Origin: Pyxidicoccus trucidator
GTDB lineage: Bacteria; Myxococcota; Myxococcia; Myxococcales; Myxococcaceae
Assembly (NCBI RefSeq): GCF_010894435.1
Contig: NZ_JAAIXZ010000003.1
Coordinates: forward strand, 738,909-802,908
DNA length: 64,000 bases
Reading direction: 5' to 3'
This document shows positions 5,328 through 13,967 of the stretch, one piece after another; position 1 is the stretch's first letter; every line of letters begins with the position of its first letter. The notes under the pieces were generated by a model. That model did no database searches, was not told the DNA's origin, and saw nothing but the letters and a program-made list of their open reading frames with translations. A program made the position numbers and the translations under genes.

Positions 5328-5401
5328 GGTCCTGTAGCTCAGTGGATGAGAGCACTCGGTTGCGAACCGAGAGGCCGCGGGTTCGACTCCTGCCAGGGCC
5401 A
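5328..5401 (+). tRNA. tRNA-Arg(GCG), tandem copy
   Basis: This is a near-identical repeat of 5239-5312, with the same acceptor and anticodon stem. Differences are in the D loop, at position 26, at loop position 32 (TTGCGAA) and in the T arm (GCGGG/CCTGC with a G-T pair). The flanking ACATGTC after both copies shows that the repeat unit extends past the tRNA. Anticodon GCG, no CCA encoded. Confidence 0.8.
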
Positions 5402-5409
5402 CATGTCAT

Positions 5410-5482
5410 GCACGCCGAGCCAGCTGGAGACGGCATCGGTCTGACGTACCGACTTCGCCGGGTTCGATCCCCGGGGCGTGCA
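5410..5482 (+). tRNA. tRNA-Val(GAC)
   Basis: A 73-base cloverleaf has acceptor GCACGCC/GGCGTGC, a 3-bp D stem (GCC/GGC), anticodon stem TCGGT/ACCGA, T arm CCGGG/CCCGG and A73. The loop CTGACGT gives anticodon GAC (reads GUC), with U33 and G37 normal. The variable loop is CTTCG. It is the last tRNA of cassette 3. The 142 bases to the next gene (5483-5624) hold no terminator I can recognise, so read-through into the AAA+ operon is possible. Confidence 0.75.
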
Positions 5483-5624
5483 CTCCGCGTCTGCCCAATC
5501 CCTTGCAATGACTGTCGGTGGGCGTTGCACGTACAGTGCGGGTCACGCCCCAGTCACGGCAACCTCATACCCTGCTCCGGTTGTGTCTGATGCCCCGGGT
5601 GTGGCAAGGGAAGGGCACCTGACC

Positions 5625-6968
5625 ATGGATGACGCGACCCTCGCCTCGCTGAAGGCTGCCCTCGCGGCAAGCCCCGACAACGGCCCGCTGCTGGCGCTGC
5701 TGCTGCGCTCCCACCTCACCCGGGGAGAGCTGCCCGCCGCGCGTGAGCTGCTCGGCCCCCGTCCGCCGGAGCACCTGCCCGAGCAGGACCGGCATGTCGG
5801 CGCCCAGGTGCTGCTCGGCACGGGCGATGCGCGCCGCGCGCTCCTCTTCTGCCAGGGCTCCACCGCCGAGCAGGCGCTGTGGGCCGCCCGCGCGCACCTG
5901 GCGCTGGAGGAACTGGAGCCCGCCCGCGCCGCCTACCAGCGCGCGGTGACGGCCAACGCCACCTTGGAGGACGTGGAGCTGCGCTCGCGCCTGTCCGTGC
6001 GCGTGGTGGAGGCCCAGACGCCCCAGGGTGGACCCCGCCTGCGGGTCATCTCCAACGACGACACCACCCAGGAGGACGTGGCGCACGCGATGGCCTCGCC
6101 GCTGCCGCCCCTCACCTTCGCGGACGTGGGCGGCCTGGAAGAGGTGAAGAAGCAGGTCAACCGCCGCATCATCCAGCCCTTCCAGAAGCCCAGCCTCTTC
6201 GAGCGCTTCCGCCGCAAGGCCGGTGGCGGCATCCTCCTGTACGGGCCTCCCGGCTGCGGCAAGACGCTGCTGGCGCGCGCCACGGCGGGCGAGTGCAAGG
6301 CGCTCTTCCTCAACGTCGTCATCTCCGACGTGCTGGACATGTACATCGGCGAGTCGGAGCGGAAGCTGCACGCCCTCTTCGAGAAGGCGCGGCAGAGCAC
6401 GCCGGCCGTCCTCTTCTTCGACGAAATCGAGGCGCTCGCCGCCAAGCGCCAGTTCAGCCGCGAAGGCTCCAGCGCCAAGCTGGTCAGCCAGTTCCTCGCG
6501 GAGATGGACGGCTTCGCGCAGGCGAACTCCGGGGTGCTGGTGCTGGGCGCCACCAACACGCCGTGGGCCATCGACCCGGCCTTCCGCCGACCCGGCCGTT
6601 TCGACCGCGTCTTCTTCGTCCCCCCGCCGGACGCGCCCGCGCGCCTCGACATCCTCAAGCTGGCGCTCAAGGGGCGGCCGCAGGACGAGGGCCTGGACCT
6701 GGACTTCATCGTCCAGCGCACCCAGGGCTTCTCCGGCGCGGACCTGTCCCACGTGGTGGAGACGGCGAGCGACCTGGCGATTGAGCGCTCCCTGGACGCG
6801 GGCACGGAGTCGCCGCTGCGCGACGAGGACCTCAAGGCGGCGCTGCGCGAGGTGAAGCCCACGGTGCTGGAGTGGCTCACCACCGCGCGCAACTACGCGC
6901 GCTACGCCAACGAGGGTGGCCAGTACGACGAGGTCCTGGAGTTCCTCCAGGCCAACGGGAAGTCCTGA
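5625..6968 (+). CDS. AAA+ ATPase (Vps4/katanin-like) with N-terminal helical repeats
   Basis: The 447-residue protein has a TPR-like helical N-terminus (1-130) and a classical AAA module from about 160. It contains Walker A GPPGCGKT (near 207), Walker B VLFFDEIEAL (near 263), the second region of homology NTPWAIDPAFRRPGRFDR with its arginine fingers (near 310), and a C-terminal helical lid with GADLSHVV. The closest families are Vps4, katanin and FtsH-type single-ring unfoldases. I chose ATG (MDDATLAS) at 5625; in-frame codons further upstream lie in the tRNA region. It heads a tight operon of five genes up to 9776, spaced 17, 19, 10 and -4 bases. Substrates are unknown. Confidence 0.88.
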   Translation: MDDATLASLKAALAASPDNGPLLALLLRSHLTRGELPAARELLGPRPPEHLPEQDRHVGAQVLLGTGDARRALLFCQGSTAEQALWAARAHLALEELEPARAAYQRAVTANATLEDVELRSRLSVRVVEAQTPQGGPRLRVISNDDTTQEDVAHAMASPLPPLTFADVGGLEEVKKQVNRRIIQPFQKPSLFERFRRKAGGGILLYGPPGCGKTLLARATAGECKALFLNVVISDVLDMYIGESERKLHALFEKARQSTPAVLFFDEIEALAAKRQFSREGSSAKLVSQFLAEMDGFAQANSGVLVLGATNTPWAIDPAFRRPGRFDRVFFVPPPDAPARLDILKLALKGRPQDEGLDLDFIVQRTQGFSGADLSHVVETASDLAIERSLDAGTESPLRDEDLKAALREVKPTVLEWLTTARNYARYANEGGQYDEVLEFLQANGKS

Positions 6969-6985
6969 GCCCGGAGACGACGCGG

Positions 6986-7459
6986 ATGCGTGCGAGTTCC
7001 TACGCCATCATCGACGAGCCCCGGCCGGGTGCCCTCCAGAAGTGGGTGGTCAACCCGCTCTGGCCCTTCTTCGCGATGATGTTCGCGGGGAGCTGGCTGG
7101 CCATGCCGTGGTTCGCCTTCAACGGCATGGCCATGGGCAGCGCCACGCGCCGCCGCGAGCTGACGGTGGTGCTGCTGTCCGCGCCCCTCAAGCTGGGCCT
7201 CTTCATCTTCCTGCTGCTGCTGTATCGCAAGTCGGGGCTGCCGGAGAGCTCGCTGCGCTACTTCTTCCTGGGGATGACGGTGCTGCGGCTGGGGCTGGGC
7301 TACTGGCTCCTCAACCTCCAGCAGCCCGCCTTCAGCCTGTACGAGTACTTCGACGGGCCTGTGCGCAACGGCGTGCCGCTGGTGATTGTCGGCGCGGTGC
7401 TGAATCAGTACGTGCTGGGGCTGTTCGGCAACGCGTTCTGGCGGGCGCTCGCATGGTGA
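6986..7459 (+). CDS. Integral membrane protein, hypothetical
   Basis: This 157-residue protein has four or five hydrophobic segments, at about 25-45 (FFAMMFAGSWLAMPWFAF), 65-83, 92-112 and 125-145. The N-terminal 20 residues are soluble. I do not recognise a family. It starts 17 bases after the AAA+ gene and ends 19 bases before the TPR gene, so it is co-transcribed with them. Together they suggest a membrane-associated complex driven by the AAA+ ATPase (inference). Confidence 0.75.
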   Translation: MRASSYAIIDEPRPGALQKWVVNPLWPFFAMMFAGSWLAMPWFAFNGMAMGSATRRRELTVVLLSAPLKLGLFIFLLLLYRKSGLPESSLRYFFLGMTVLRLGLGYWLLNLQQPAFSLYEYFDGPVRNGVPLVIVGAVLNQYVLGLFGNAFWRALAW

Positions 7460-7478
7460 CGCGCGAGGGAGCGGACTC

Positions 7479-8411
7479 ATGGAGCTGACGAGCGCGGACC
7501 GGCTGCTGCCCTTCGCGCGGGGGCAGCTGGAGCGAGGGGACCTGCACGGCGCGGTGCGGACCGTCCGGCAGGTGCTGTCCGAGGACCCCATGCTGGCGGA
7601 AGCCCACGCGCTGCTGGCCATTGTTCTGGTGAGGCAGAAGCGCCTGCACGCCGCGGAGTACGAGGCGCGCGAGTCGCTGAAGCTGGACCCGCACCTGCCC
7701 TCGGGCCACCACGCGCTGGCCGTCGTGGCGCTGCTGCGCCGCGAACTGAAGGAGGCGGAGGAGCACGTGGCGCTCCTGCTGGACCTGGAGCCCGAGGAGC
7801 CCGCGTGGTGGCGGCTCAAGGCCCAGCTCCGGAGCGTCCAGGGCCGGCGCGCGGAGACGCGCGAGGCGCTGCTGCACGCGCTCGGTCTCAACGCGGCGGA
7901 CCCCGATACGCTGGTGGAGCTGGGTGACGAGGCGCTGGAGCGAGGGGACCTGAACGAAGCCGAGCGCCGGGCCCGCGAGGCGCTGGTGCTCACCCCCGAG
8001 CACCCGGGCGGCCTGGTGCTGATGGGCCACGTGCTGCTGCGGCGCGGACACCTGGACGCGGCCCATGAGCACGCGGTGTGGGCGCTGCGCCAGGAAGCGA
8101 CGAGCTCTCAAGCCCTGCTGTTGATGGTGGCCCTCCAGGCCCGGCGCAGTTGGTGGTTGGGGCTGTGGTGGCGCTACAACACCTGGATGGAGACGCTGGG
8201 CAGCACGCGCGCCACGCTGGTGCTGCTGGTGGCCTACGTCCTGTCGCGCGTGGCGGCGCTGGGCGCCGAGGACCTGGGCTCGGAGGGCGGCGCCACGGTG
8301 GTGGAGACGGTGTGGCTGGGCGTGGTGGCGTATAGCTGGGTGGCCCCCAGCGTGTTCCAGCGCATGCTCCGGCAGGAGCTGGCTGGCGTGCGGCTCAAGG
8401 CGGAGTTCTGA
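7479..8411 (+). CDS. TPR-repeat protein with C-terminal membrane segments
   Basis: Residues 1-215 are built of about six tetratricopeptide repeats, recognisable by the spacing of small and aromatic residues, as in AEAHALLAIVLVRQKRLHAA and PGGLVLMGHVLLRRGHLDAA. The last 90 residues contain two hydrophobic helices (ATLVLLVAYVLSRVAALG and VVETVWLGVVAYSWVAPSVF), which probably fix it in the inner membrane with the repeats in the cytoplasm. TPRs are protein-binding scaffolds. Its place between the AAA+ ATPase and the glycosyltransferase-like gene suggests an adaptor in the same complex. Confidence 0.82.
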   Translation: MELTSADRLLPFARGQLERGDLHGAVRTVRQVLSEDPMLAEAHALLAIVLVRQKRLHAAEYEARESLKLDPHLPSGHHALAVVALLRRELKEAEEHVALLLDLEPEEPAWWRLKAQLRSVQGRRAETREALLHALGLNAADPDTLVELGDEALERGDLNEAERRAREALVLTPEHPGGLVLMGHVLLRRGHLDAAHEHAVWALRQEATSSQALLLMVALQARRSWWLGLWWRYNTWMETLGSTRATLVLLVAYVLSRVAALGAEDLGSEGGATVVETVWLGVVAYSWVAPSVFQRMLRQELAGVRLKAEF

Positions 8412-8421
8412 GGAGAACGGC

Positions 8422-8817
8422 ATGGACTGGCGCGAGGTGAGGACTCGAATGGCCTGGGGAGGCGCCTTCCTCGTGGTGGGCTGCGCGCTGCCGTACGTCG
8501 CCCAGCGCTGGCTGTGGTCGCCGGTGCAGGTGGTGGTGGTGAACGGCTCCACGGGTGAGGTGCTCCAGGACGTGGAGCTGGTGGTGGCGGGGCGGGTGCA
8601 CACCGTCGGCATGCTGGGCCCCGCGGCCCGGCACCAGCTCCCGCTCCCCATCTCGGGCGCGGGCGCGGGTCTACCCATCCTGGTGCGGTATGGCGCGCGG
8701 GGACGGCGCTGGGAGACTCGCCCCGAGATGCCCGCGGGCATCTGCTGTGGAGATACGCTGCGGCTCGCGCTGGCACCGGACGTGGCCGAGCAGGTGTTCG
8801 TGCTGGACACGCCTTGA
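8422..8817 (+). CDS. Hypothetical membrane-anchored protein
   Basis: The 131-residue product has one N-terminal membrane segment (GGAFLVVGCALPYVAQRW, about 12-30) followed by a beta-rich domain (VQVVVVNGSTGEVLQDVELVV) that looks like a small immunoglobulin- or carboxypeptidase-regulatory-like fold outside the cytoplasm. No family is recognised. GAGGAGAAC precedes the ATG. The stop codon overlaps the TTG start of the next gene, which points to translational coupling. Confidence 0.7.
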   Translation: MDWREVRTRMAWGGAFLVVGCALPYVAQRWLWSPVQVVVVNGSTGEVLQDVELVVAGRVHTVGMLGPAARHQLPLPISGAGAGLPILVRYGARGRRWETRPEMPAGICCGDTLRLALAPDVAEQVFVLDTP

Positions 8818-9776
8818 GTCCCGTCACCCTGCAAATCAACCTCGCGCCCACGGATTTTCCGCACGCGCGCCTCATCCTTCCGCACCAGCTCCGCCAACTG
8901 GGCCCCTCCGTGCAGGAGGTGCTGCTGGTGGTGGACCTGCACCGCAGCCAGGGCGCGCGCTTCGCGGAGGCGTGGTTGGAGCGGAAGCCGAAGATGGAGC
9001 GGTTGCTGTCGGAGCTGTCCGCCGCGGACTCGCGCATCCGCGTGGTGGAGGTGGACTACTCGCCAGCGACGACGCGGGCCCTGTCGGAGCAGTTCTTCGG
9101 CGGAAGCCGGCTGCCGATGAAGGACTCGCGCGGCGGGCCGTACCACTCGTATTTCTTCGGGCTGGCGTCGGCGGCGCACCGGCATGTGCTGCACCTGGAC
9201 GCGGACATGCTCATCGGGGGCGGCTCGCGGACGTGGATGGCGGAGGCGGAGGCGCAGCTCGCCTCGCGCGAGGAGCTGGTGAGCTGCAGCCCGCTCGCGG
9301 GACCTCCGCGCGCGGACGGCACGGTGGCGGGAAGCTCGCGCTGGTTCGAGCCGGACGGGCGCGTCCCCGGAGCCTTCCGCTACCGGCGCTTCAGCAGCCG
9401 CGTCTTCTTCATGGACCGCGAGGCCTTCGTGCGCCGAGTGGGGCCGCTGCGTGCGCGGCTGGCGCCCCCCATCCACGTGCTGCGCGCGCTGCGCGCCGGC
9501 AATCCGCCTTACCGCGAGCCGGAGAACCTCATCACCCGGACCCTCGTCCAACGAGGGCTGTGGCGGCTGGACTTCCAGGGCGCTGCACCCGGTCTGTGGA
9601 CGCTGCACCCGCAGTACCGCTCGCCCACCTTCTATGAGCGGCTGCCGGAGCTGATTGCCCGGGTGGAGTCCGGCGACATGCCCGACGCCCAGCGCGGCCA
9701 GGAGAACGTGCAGGACTGCCTGGTGGACTGGTCCGACGTGCGGGCGGCGCGGAAGCGGTGGTGGCGGCGCGGATAG
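8814..9776 (+). CDS. Glycosyltransferase-like protein (GT-A fold, DxD motif)
   Basis: The 320-residue protein reads as a nucleotide-sugar transferase of the GT-A type. It has an N-terminal Rossmann-like half with VQEVLLVVDLHRSQG, a Tyr/Phe-rich linker, and HVLHLDADMLIGG (around 121-133) carrying the metal-binding DxD, followed by an acceptor half. The start is TTG at 8814, overlapping the previous stop (TTGA). No ATG or GTG in this frame gives the conserved N-terminus. It closes the operon that begins with the AAA+ ATPase, so membrane or envelope glycosylation may be the end product. Sugar and acceptor are unknown. Confidence 0.72.
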   Translation: MSPVTLQINLAPTDFPHARLILPHQLRQLGPSVQEVLLVVDLHRSQGARFAEAWLERKPKMERLLSELSAADSRIRVVEVDYSPATTRALSEQFFGGSRLPMKDSRGGPYHSYFFGLASAAHRHVLHLDADMLIGGGSRTWMAEAEAQLASREELVSCSPLAGPPRADGTVAGSSRWFEPDGRVPGAFRYRRFSSRVFFMDREAFVRRVGPLRARLAPPIHVLRALRAGNPPYREPENLITRTLVQRGLWRLDFQGAAPGLWTLHPQYRSPTFYERLPELIARVESGDMPDAQRGQENVQDCLVDWSDVRAARKRWWRRG

Positions 9777-9813
9777 GCGTGCGCCGGCCTCCGGGCGCCG
9801 GGCTCCAACTGTC

Positions 9814-10311
9814 TCAGCGCAGAGCCTTCTCCGACGTGACGATGCCGTCCGCGTCCGCGTAGAGGAAGTGGCCGGGCGTGAAGGTGACTCCGGCGAAGCG
9901 CACCTCCACATCGCGCTGGCCCTCGTTGCGCTTGCTGCTCTTGAGCGGATGCGTGCCCAGCGCCTTCACGCCGAGGGCGGTGCGGCCCACCACCTCCGCG
10001 TCACGGATGCAGCCGTTCACCACCACGCCTGACCAGCCGTTCTTCTGCGCGAGCGCGGCCAGGATGTCCCCCACCAGCGCGCAGCGGCGGCTGCCTCCGC
10101 CATCCACCACCAGCACCCGGCCCTGCCCGGGCTCCTCCAGCGCCTTGCGCACGAGGGAGTTGTCCTCGGGCGCACGCACCGTGCTGATGGGTCCGGAGAA
10201 GCTTCGGCGACCGCCGTAGTCGAGGAAGCCGGGCTCGGCGATTTGAAACTGCGCGGAGCCCGCGTGCTCGTCACAGAGGTCGGCCGTCTTGAGGTCCGTG
10301 GAGTCGCTCAT
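9814..10311 (-). CDS. rraA: RraA-family protein (HMG aldolase/oxaloacetate decarboxylase type)
   Basis: At 165 residues this is the standard length for the RraA fold. Recognisable blocks are the [15 protein letters not shown] loop near 75 and [10 protein letters not shown] near 105, then the C-terminal [12 protein letters not shown]. In E. coli RraA, which inhibits RNase E, the active-site Asp is missing. Here the Arg-Asp pair in GCIRD is kept, which is typical of 4-hydroxy-4-methyl-2-oxoglutarate aldolase/oxaloacetate decarboxylase members, so an enzymatic role is as likely as RNase regulation. It lies 14 bases behind the aldo/keto reductase gene in the same direction. Confidence 0.85.
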   Translation of the reverse strand: MSDSTDLKTADLCDEHAGSAQFQIAEPGFLDYGGRRSFSGPISTVRAPEDNSLVRKALEEPGQGRVLVVDGGGSRRCALVGDILAALAQKNGWSGVVVNGCIRDAEVVGRTALGVKALGTHPLKSSKRNEGQRDVEVRFAGVTFTPGHFLYADADGIVTSEKALR

Positions 10312-10325
10312 GGCGCCGAGCCTGC

Positions 10326-11300
10326 TCAAGCCTCTCGTGACGACGCAACCTCCAACGCGCGGAGGTCCTCCTCCCCCAGTCGCAACCTGAACGCACCGAG
10401 CAAGTCCCTCACCTGCTCGGGCGAAGTCGCGCTCGCGATGGGAGCGACGACGGTGCGCTGGGCGCCCAGCCACGCGAGCGCCACCTGCGCGAGCGACGCG
10501 CCATGGCGCTTGGACACCTGGTCCATCGCCTCCAGCACGCCCCAGCCGCGCGCGTTGTCATGCTTCTTCAGCACTCCCGCCGCGCGAGGAGACGGTGGCG
10601 TCGGTTGTCCCTTGCGGTACTTGCCGGTGAGGAAGCCGGACGCGAGCCCGTAGTAGGGGACCACCGAGAGGCCCTCGCGCTCGCACAAGTCCCGCACCGT
10701 TCCCTCGAAGGCGGACCGCGAGACCAGGTTGTACTCCGGCTGCAACACCGTGTAGCGGGCGAGCCCGCCGCGCCGTGACGCCTCCAGGGACTCGGTGAGC
10801 CGTTGTGGCGTGTGGTTGCTCGCGGCCAGCGCGCGGACCTTGCCGGAGCGCACGAGCGAGTCGAAGGCTGCCATCGTCTCCTCGGGTGGCGTCTTCGGGT
10901 CCTCGTAGTGCGCGTAGTACAGGTCGATGGTGTCCACCTGGAGCCGGCGCAGTGAGTCCTCGACGCTGGCGAGGATGTGCTCGCGTCCCAGGCCGGTGCC
11001 GCGCTCGGTCTGCGCGCCCACCTTCGTCGCGATGACCACGCGGTCTCTCGCACGGCGGGACGTCAGCCACTTCCCCAGAATCGTCTCCGACTCGCCGCCC
11101 TTGTTGCCCGGCACCCAGCGCGAGTAGACGTCCGCCGTGTCGATGAAGTTGCCGCCGCCCTCGACATACGCGTCGAGCACCGCGAACGAGGCGGCCTCAT
11201 CGCAGGTCCAGCCAAAGACATTCCCACCCAGGCACAGCGGAGAGACCTTCAGTCCGCTTGTCCCGAGAGCCTTGTGTGCTTCCACCGTCTTCTGCGTCAT
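10326..11300 (-). CDS. Aldo/keto reductase
   Basis: The 324-residue TIM-barrel oxidoreductase has the family's N-terminal block ([20 protein letters not shown]), the catalytic Asp and Tyr in [11 protein letters not shown] (about 53-63), the Lys in VVIATKVG and the His in [11 protein letters not shown]. The C-terminal NADP(H) site is marked by [16 protein letters not shown]. Members reduce aldehydes and ketones with NADPH; the closest subgroup is the YajO/Tas-like group, and the substrate is not predictable. It is the first gene of a two-gene unit with rraA. Confidence 0.9.
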   Translation of the reverse strand: MTQKTVEAHKALGTSGLKVSPLCLGGNVFGWTCDEAASFAVLDAYVEGGGNFIDTADVYSRWVPGNKGGESETILGKWLTSRRARDRVVIATKVGAQTERGTGLGREHILASVEDSLRRLQVDTIDLYYAHYEDPKTPPEETMAAFDSLVRSGKVRALAASNHTPQRLTESLEASRRGGLARYTVLQPEYNLVSRSAFEGTVRDLCEREGLSVVPYYGLASGFLTGKYRKGQPTPPSPRAAGVLKKHDNARGWGVLEAMDQVSKRHGASLAQVALAWLGAQRTVVAPIASATSPEQVRDLLGAFRLRLGEEDLRALEVASSREA

Positions 11301-11487
11301 GCGCGTCTCTCCCTGCCCGGTGTGGTCCTTCCCGGATGCCCGGCCCCGACCGGGGTTGCGAGCGAAAAATAGAAGGAGCGGGTGCGCCGGTGCCTCGCTT
11401 TCCGGGCGGGCTACCAGCGGAAGGAACCGTCATTCCGCTGATGGACGTTCCGGACGGAGCAGCTGTCCAGGGGCGGACGGGAGGGGC

Positions 11488-12624
11488 CTACGGACGTGCC
11501 GACTGCGCCTGCGCATCCCTTGCACGCCGCGCCTTGTCCAGCAACTCCCAGGTCTGCGGCCGCTCCGCCAGCAGCGCGAGCCAGCCATCCACCTGCGCCT
11601 GCATCGCCGGGTCCACGCCTCGCAGCCGTTGCAGCACCGGCACCGCTTGTGACAGTCCCAGCCGTGAGATGGACTCCAGCAGCGCGCCACGCACACCCGC
11701 ATCCGTCTCTCCCACGTAGCGCGCGGCGAGCGCGTCCAGGCTCTCCGACAGCTGCGACACTGGCGAGGTGCCCAGCGCCCGGGCAGCGGCGGCGCGCACC
11801 TCCGGGTGCTCCGAGGTCTGGAGCAGCTTGCGCACCTGCGCCACTGAAGCGCCCCCCGCCGCCTCGATGGACGTGGACGTGAGCAGCGCCGCCGCCGTAG
11901 CCGGGTCCTCCGCCACCGTTGCCAGGGACACGGCCTTCTCGGCAACGCCCCGGAAGCGGCCGAAGTTGCGCGCGGCCTCCTCACGGAAGTTCTCCACCAC
12001 TGCCTCGCGCACCGCGGGCGCCGGGTCCTTCACCCAGTCACCGTACACGTCGCGGCCCTTCAGCACGCGGACGCCCAGCAGCTCCGTGGAGGGCTCGCCC
12101 GTGTGCGCCAGCGCTCGCACCAGCGTGGCCCGCAGCGCCGGGTCTCGCTCCTCGCCCACGTGGTTCACCAGCCGCTCCAGCACCGCGGGCCTGCCGTCCA
12201 GCGAGTAGCGCAGCACCCACGCTTCGGCCACCACCGCCAGCAGCTCCGAGTCACGCTCCGACAGCAGACGGGACCAGAGCGTCTCCTCGGGCAGCGACTC
12301 CACCAGGCCTCGCAGTTGCTCGCGCACGTAGCGCCGGTAGGCCGGGGACGACCGGCCCTTGCGGTACTCGTCCAGCAGGCTCGACAGCTCGCACGGCACC
12401 GCCTTCAGCGGCTCCGCATCCGGGGGCACCGTGCGCGCCACGGTGGCCGCGTCCTGTCCTGTTTCGCTGGAGGCGCTCGCCCCGCCCGCGTCGGGCTCAG
12501 CGCGAGACACAGTCTTCGTGGGCGCCTCCGTGTCCCGGCCCCACCGCAGCCAGCCCGCCGCGGCCACCCCGAGCACTACCACTGCTGCGAGCGCCCACCC
12601 CAGCTTCCTTCGCGTGTCCGCCAT
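11488..12624 (-). CDS. HEAT-repeat protein with N-terminal membrane anchor
   Basis: The 378-residue product begins MADTRRKLGW, followed by a single hydrophobic helix (ALAAVVVLGVAAAGWL, about 11-26). A Glu/Ala-rich linker then leads into helical repeats of about 30-38 residues over positions 100-360, with typical pairs such as DPALRATLVRALAHTG and HPEVRAAAARALGTS. These are HEAT/PBS-lyase-like repeats that serve as protein-binding solenoids. I used ATG at 12624; a start 57 bases further out would overlap the neighbour. It begins 5 bases after the stop of a second HEAT protein, so the two are paired, probably in the periplasm. Confidence 0.78.
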   Translation of the reverse strand: MADTRRKLGWALAAVVVLGVAAAGWLRWGRDTEAPTKTVSRAEPDAGGASASSETGQDAATVARTVPPDAEPLKAVPCELSSLLDEYRKGRSSPAYRRYVREQLRGLVESLPEETLWSRLLSERDSELLAVVAEAWVLRYSLDGRPAVLERLVNHVGEERDPALRATLVRALAHTGEPSTELLGVRVLKGRDVYGDWVKDPAPAVREAVVENFREEAARNFGRFRGVAEKAVSLATVAEDPATAAALLTSTSIEAAGGASVAQVRKLLQTSEHPEVRAAAARALGTSPVSQLSESLDALAARYVGETDAGVRGALLESISRLGLSQAVPVLQRLRGVDPAMQAQVDGWLALLAERPQTWELLDKARRARDAQAQSARP

Positions 12625-12629
12625 GGCGC

Positions 12630-13739
12630 TCAATTCCCCGCCTCTTCCGGGCACCGGTGACGCATCCGCTTGTTCAGCCACAGCCGGTCGAAGTCCGTGT
12701 GGCCCGCGTCATAGAGCGCCTTGAAGTCCGCGTAGTCCTGCTCGAGGCGCCGGTCCTGCCGCGCGTACTCCTTCACCTGGGGCAGCGCCGCCGCGCCGCC
12801 GGCCCTCAGGGTGTAGCGGAGGATGGCCCACCGCACGCACAGGGACGTCTCCGCGCGGAACGCCTCGGCGAAGTGCTGGAGCACCACGTCCGTGTCTCGC
12901 CCGGTGGAGAGCACCAGCGCCGCCAGCTCCCGGACGTCCGCGTCCGGGTCATCGCGCAGCAGCTTCGCCAGCTCCCGCACGGGCGCGTCATCCAGGCGCG
13001 CCGCCGGGTACGTGGCCATCTCCACCGCGAGGGTGCGTACGTCGTCCTCGCCGGAGCCGCGCGCGATGTCCAGCAGCCGCGCCAGGTACGGCGTCACCGC
13101 GCCCGCATTCTTGAAGTCGCTGTCCATCACCCGGCCCAGCGTGCGCGTCGCGTGCATGGCCACGCTCGTCACCCGCGAGTCCTTCTTCGCCAGCGTCGCC
13201 AGCCGGTCCATCGCCGCCCCGTCCAGACGCGGCTGCGTCTCCAGCGCCACCAGCGCCTGCGTCTGGTGGCCCGGGTCCGAGTGTCCCTCCGCCATGCCGA
13301 AGAGGCGCTCCACCACGCGCGCGTCCCTCACCGCCTCCGCGCCACGCACGCCTTGCAGCAGCACGGACAGCTCCGGCTCGGTGGCGGTGTCCGCCCACGT
13401 GACGACCTGGAGCGCGGCGCTCGCGTCCTGGCCGATGACCTCGGCGAGGCGCTCGGTGAGGAAGGTGAGCGCGGCAGCGTCGTTCTGCTCCAGCGCCTGA
13501 CGGATGGCGGCGCGCACGCCTTCCAGGCCGTACACGGACTCGAAGTCCAGATAGCCCGCCCGGCAGGTGAGGCGCGGCATGCGCTGCTCCGCCCCGGGGC
13601 CCGTGCGCGCGGACTGCGCGACGGCGGGCAGGGTGACGAGGCAGAGGACAGCGAGCGCGAGCGGACCACGCGCCACCACCTTCCGTGTGCCCGCCGCACC
13701 GGCCACCAGGCGGGCCACCGTGCCCACCGCCCGCATCAT
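12630..13739 (-). CDS. Secreted HEAT-repeat protein
   Basis: The 369-residue protein starts MMRAVGTVARL and has a signal-peptide-like core (LALAVLCLVTLPAVAQSA) ending near residue 40, so export is likely. The mature part contains a Cys (RLTCRAG), then helical repeats with the HEAT pattern (DDVRTLAVEMATYP, ADVRELAALVLSTG). It ends with a charged tail with KRMRHRCPEEAGN. It is the first gene of a two-gene unit; the downstream partner (11488-12624) is also a HEAT-repeat protein. No enzyme motif is seen. Confidence 0.78.
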   Translation of the reverse strand: MMRAVGTVARLVAGAAGTRKVVARGPLALAVLCLVTLPAVAQSARTGPGAEQRMPRLTCRAGYLDFESVYGLEGVRAAIRQALEQNDAAALTFLTERLAEVIGQDASAALQVVTWADTATEPELSVLLQGVRGAEAVRDARVVERLFGMAEGHSDPGHQTQALVALETQPRLDGAAMDRLATLAKKDSRVTSVAMHATRTLGRVMDSDFKNAGAVTPYLARLLDIARGSGEDDVRTLAVEMATYPAARLDDAPVRELAKLLRDDPDADVRELAALVLSTGRDTDVVLQHFAEAFRAETSLCVRWAILRYTLRAGGAAALPQVKEYARQDRRLEQDYADFKALYDAGHTDFDRLWLNKRMRHRCPEEAGN

Positions 13740-13967
13740 CCCCACGCGTCCTCCTCTGGCTGTCGCACCACGCCCGCGAGCCCGCCGACGCTTCGGAGCG
13801 CGCCCACTGGAAGAGTCCAATCTAGTACGAATTGCGGAGAAGACTGTTTCTTCCGTCCCGGCGGAGAGTGTCCATAATCGTGCGCCAACGGTACGGAGAA
13901 GCGGTGGGCATGGGGGCGGGCATGAGGGTGCGGGGGAGGGAGCGTGCCGCGTGTTATGGAACGCGTC

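Noticed and set aside
765..5482. A prophage or integrative-element tRNA array
   Set aside because: No integrase, structural phage gene, transposase or attachment-site repeat is seen near the cassettes, and the neighbours are ordinary chromosomal genes.
1379..5590. Several open frames crossing the tRNA genes, with Arg/Ser-rich products such as those at 5065-5590
   Set aside because: They are read through tRNA sequences and lack Shine-Dalgarno sites; such frames are typical artefacts of tRNA clusters.
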